A DNA stretch of 64,000 bases from Gracilaria domingensis (taxonomy: Eukaryota; Rhodophyta; Florideophyceae; Gracilariales; Gracilariaceae): the NCBI GenBank assembly GCA_022539475.1, contig VCMS01000061.1:189943-253942 (forward strand), written 5' to 3'. Below the pieces are notes generated by a model. The model saw nothing but the letters and a program-made list of their open reading frames with translations, made no database searches and was not told where the DNA came from. This document shows, in pieces, positions 62,455 to 64,000 of this stretch (positions are counted from its first letter, which is position 1; each line of letters opens with the position of its first letter). The translations under genes and the position numbers were made by a program.

Positions 62455-63896
62455 GGGGTAACGAGATCAATCCTTCGAAGGAGCCAACTCAAATTTGGAG
62501 GAAGATACCACAAGCGGAAGTGATCATAGACATCCCACAGGAGGTGAACCGCGACGCGGGCAGCGCACTCGGCGAGTACCAACGACCAATAGCCCGAGTC
62601 GGGATTGTCTATCAACCGCGAGCCGATATAGTAGATGCTCGGCGGGAGTTCAGCAAAACACCCCGCAGGGACCTCTACCCGACTCCACCACGATGGAAGG
62701 CCCACGTATCGGGACGGTAAGGCATCGAAGCGCAAACGATCGACCTCCAAATTTGGATACGGAATCAGAAGTCCCCGACGGGAGCGCGCATTCCGCTCAA
62801 ACCGGACCCGCCTCTCGAAATCATAGAGATCACGGTTGTGACGCCTACTCCGTGACAGGTATCGGAACTCTGCCCTCAGCAAGGGACGACTCCACAAGAG
62901 GATATCAGGATCCACTTCACCCAAGTGATACCGATGCTCCGCTTCCGGAAACTCCGCCAACGCGTTGCCATATGAGACCTCCCCGTAGGTACGATAGTGC
63001 GACACGTCGAAGTCGAATTCTGCCGGAATCGGATGATCATATCGCAACCTTCCAACCCTGGAGTAAGCCAAACGAGCCATCTCCCCACGCGCTTGGTCAA
63101 GGGACTCCCCGCGTTCACATCGGAGCAAGTGAGGTTCTACCGCAATGCGGGTTCGCCACTCGCGGGAGCGTACTGCATCTCGGGGGATCCCACCTGGGAG
63201 CATTCCGTTCACGGCGTAAGAATCGATGAGAGCCTCATCGGCAACCGCTGTCGGGTGGAACCACGGCGCGCGGGAGAAGATAAGGCCCTCGCGGCGTATA
63301 TCCCGATTCACGAGGGACTCACGACTAATCCACCCACGGGGGTTCACCGTCAACGGGACAGCCTGCTCGGCATTCCAAGCAATGGCGTTAGGATCGAAAG
63401 CCTGCTGAGTAGGAGCAACTGGAGGAGCCGGAGGCATCGGAAGAGGAGCACCCGGATGGGGATACGCCTCGTAGAAGCTGAAAGGAGCCACCGCTTGCGG
63501 GACAGGAGCTTGCGCTTGAGAAGGGAAGAATCCGAGATGGTTGTACCCCGCGTAGGGTTGGTTGAGCGGACCACCGTACGGATTCCCTTGAGGGAGAGGA
63601 GCTGACTGAAACCCACCAAAGTATTGGGAGGGGCCTTGAGGAGGATGTCCTTGTTGTGACGCACTGCCCGAGGGCACCTCAGACGCCGCTTGCGGAGCTG
63701 ACGACGAGTTCCCCGGGAGCGGGTTGGTATGGAACGGGTTCGGATTCATTCCTGCTAAGGGAGGAGAAGAAGCAGTTGAGACTGGCAGCGAACGCCGAGG
63801 TATCGGAGGAGAAGGAGGAGTTATATCCGAAGTCGGAGGCGAAAGCCGCTTGCGTGGAAGAACCAAGTGGTCGGTAGAACCCTGAGGGGACGTCAT
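62406..63896 (-). CDS. Antisense coding block of the LTR element, 5' part
   Basis: A 496-residue frame from a proper ATG at 63896, reading opposite to gag and pol. Residues 1-165 are Pro/Gly/Tyr/Gln-rich and disordered. Residues about 170-490 are a folded-looking, Arg/Trp/Tyr-rich region with mixed helix and strand character (RGWISRESLVNRDIRREG, LPPSIYYIGSRLIDNPDSGY). I recognise no family. The start lies only 71 bp from the 3' LTR, so an antisense promoter in the LTR could drive it. Antisense accessory genes at this place are known in some plant Ty3/gypsy lineages. No similarity to them can be claimed here. Confidence 0.6.
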   Translation of the reverse strand: MTSPQGSTDHLVLPRKRLSPPTSDITPPSPPIPRRSLPVSTASSPPLAGMNPNPFHTNPLPGNSSSAPQAASEVPSGSASQQGHPPQGPSQYFGGFQSAPLPQGNPYGGPLNQPYAGYNHLGFFPSQAQAPVPQAVAPFSFYEAYPHPGAPLPMPPAPPVAPTQQAFDPNAIAWNAEQAVPLTVNPRGWISRESLVNRDIRREGLIFSRAPWFHPTAVADEALIDSYAVNGMLPGGIPRDAVRSREWRTRIAVEPHLLRCERGESLDQARGEMARLAYSRVGRLRYDHPIPAEFDFDVSHYRTYGEVSYGNALAEFPEAEHRYHLGEVDPDILLWSRPLLRAEFRYLSRSRRHNRDLYDFERRVRFERNARSRRGLLIPYPNLEVDRLRFDALPSRYVGLPSWWSRVEVPAGCFAELPPSIYYIGSRLIDNPDSGYWSLVLAECAARVAVHLLWDVYDHFRLWYLPPNLSWLLRRIDLVTPWVPRLTRKRLGSCWM

Positions 63897-63952
63897 ATTT
63901 ATACTCCCGATGTCGGTACTTCGCCGTCGCGCTCGCGCTCGCGCTCGAACCT

Positions 63953-63966
63953 AAGGAGGGGGGAGA
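63953..63966 (+). other. Polypurine tract of the LTR element
   Basis: AAGGAGGGGGGAGA lies directly before the 3' LTR start at 63967, the expected place and composition of the plus-strand primer. Confidence 0.85.
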
Positions 63967-64000
63967 TGTGGAGCAACGGCTTTCCGCTATCGGATGCCAT
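63967..64000 (+). repeat. Start of the 3' LTR (truncated by window end)
   Basis: 34 bp. The first 31 are identical to 52631-52661; then one extra C is seen relative to the 5' LTR. Confidence 0.95.

Larger units (their letters stand above)
52631..64000 (+). mobile_element. Ty3/gypsy chromovirus-type LTR retrotransposon (3' LTR cut by window end)
   Basis: Order: 5' LTR (52631-53618), leader, gag, pol (protease, reverse transcriptase, RNase H, integrase), a separate chromodomain frame, an antisense coding block, polypurine tract, and the first 34 bp of the 3' LTR at 63967. The two LTR starts agree over 31 bp, then differ by one inserted base. Both gag and pol are open over their full length, so the copy looks young. 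Internal length is about 10.3 kb, long for this group because of the extra 3' region. Confidence 0.95.

Overview
The window is nuclear DNA of a eukaryote, most likely a single-celled alga or other protist. Protein genes carry short GT-AG introns of about 82-116 nt (donors GTAAGT, GTAAGC, GTACGT). The machinery is purely eukaryotic: Mediator subunit 10, ribosomal protein eL21, cytosolic-type aspartyl-tRNA synthetase, Argonaute, mitochondrial ferredoxin reductase, a hAT transposon and a chromodomain-bearing Ty3/gypsy element. Gene density is moderate. Many starts sit beside very GC- and CpG-rich islands, while the rest of the intergenic DNA is AT-richer and full of short perfect palindromes. A red alga is my best guess, but nothing in the sequence proves it.

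Left part (1-20 kb): an edge-truncated minus-strand gene that looks like a SUMO-targeted ubiquitin ligase; a small organellar rhodanese; a secreted or membrane coiled-coil protein with about five membrane spans; an LDH2/MDH2-family NAD(P)-dependent dehydrogenase with one intron; an orphan acidic protein ending in a farnesylation-type CaaX box; a three-finger C2H2 protein; an aquaporin with an unusual second exon; and MED10 with three introns. Fragments of the aquaporin 3' region occur as dispersed repeats at 8.7 kb and 12.1 kb.

Middle part (20-46.9 kb): eL21; a macro-domain-like protein with a cysteine-rich repeat tail and a frame break; a minimal ionotropic glutamate-receptor-like channel; DARS; a membrane-anchored histidine acid phosphatase with an altered HD motif; a three-exon alpha/beta hydrolase with a myristoylation-type N-terminus; an endonuclease III-like glycosylase; an HSP20 gene and a ferredoxin reductase gene that share a promoter containing a heat-shock element; an Argonaute that keeps the 5'-phosphate pocket but has lost two of its four slicer residues; and a eukaryotic homologue of the bacterial copper protein YcnI.

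Right part (49.3-64 kb) is a transposon nest. It holds a complete 2,898-bp hAT element with terminal inverted repeats and a perfect 8-bp target duplication, whose transposase has one internal stop. Next is a remnant of a retroelement C-terminal domain, of which a longer copy lies at 32.5-33.0 kb. A large Ty3/gypsy LTR element is inserted into that remnant. The LTR element carries gag, pol, a separate chromodomain reading frame, and an antisense coding block of about 2 kb between pol and the 3' LTR, which is cut by the window end. The antisense block, the slicer-deficient Argonaute and the SIM-rich ligase are the observations I would follow first.
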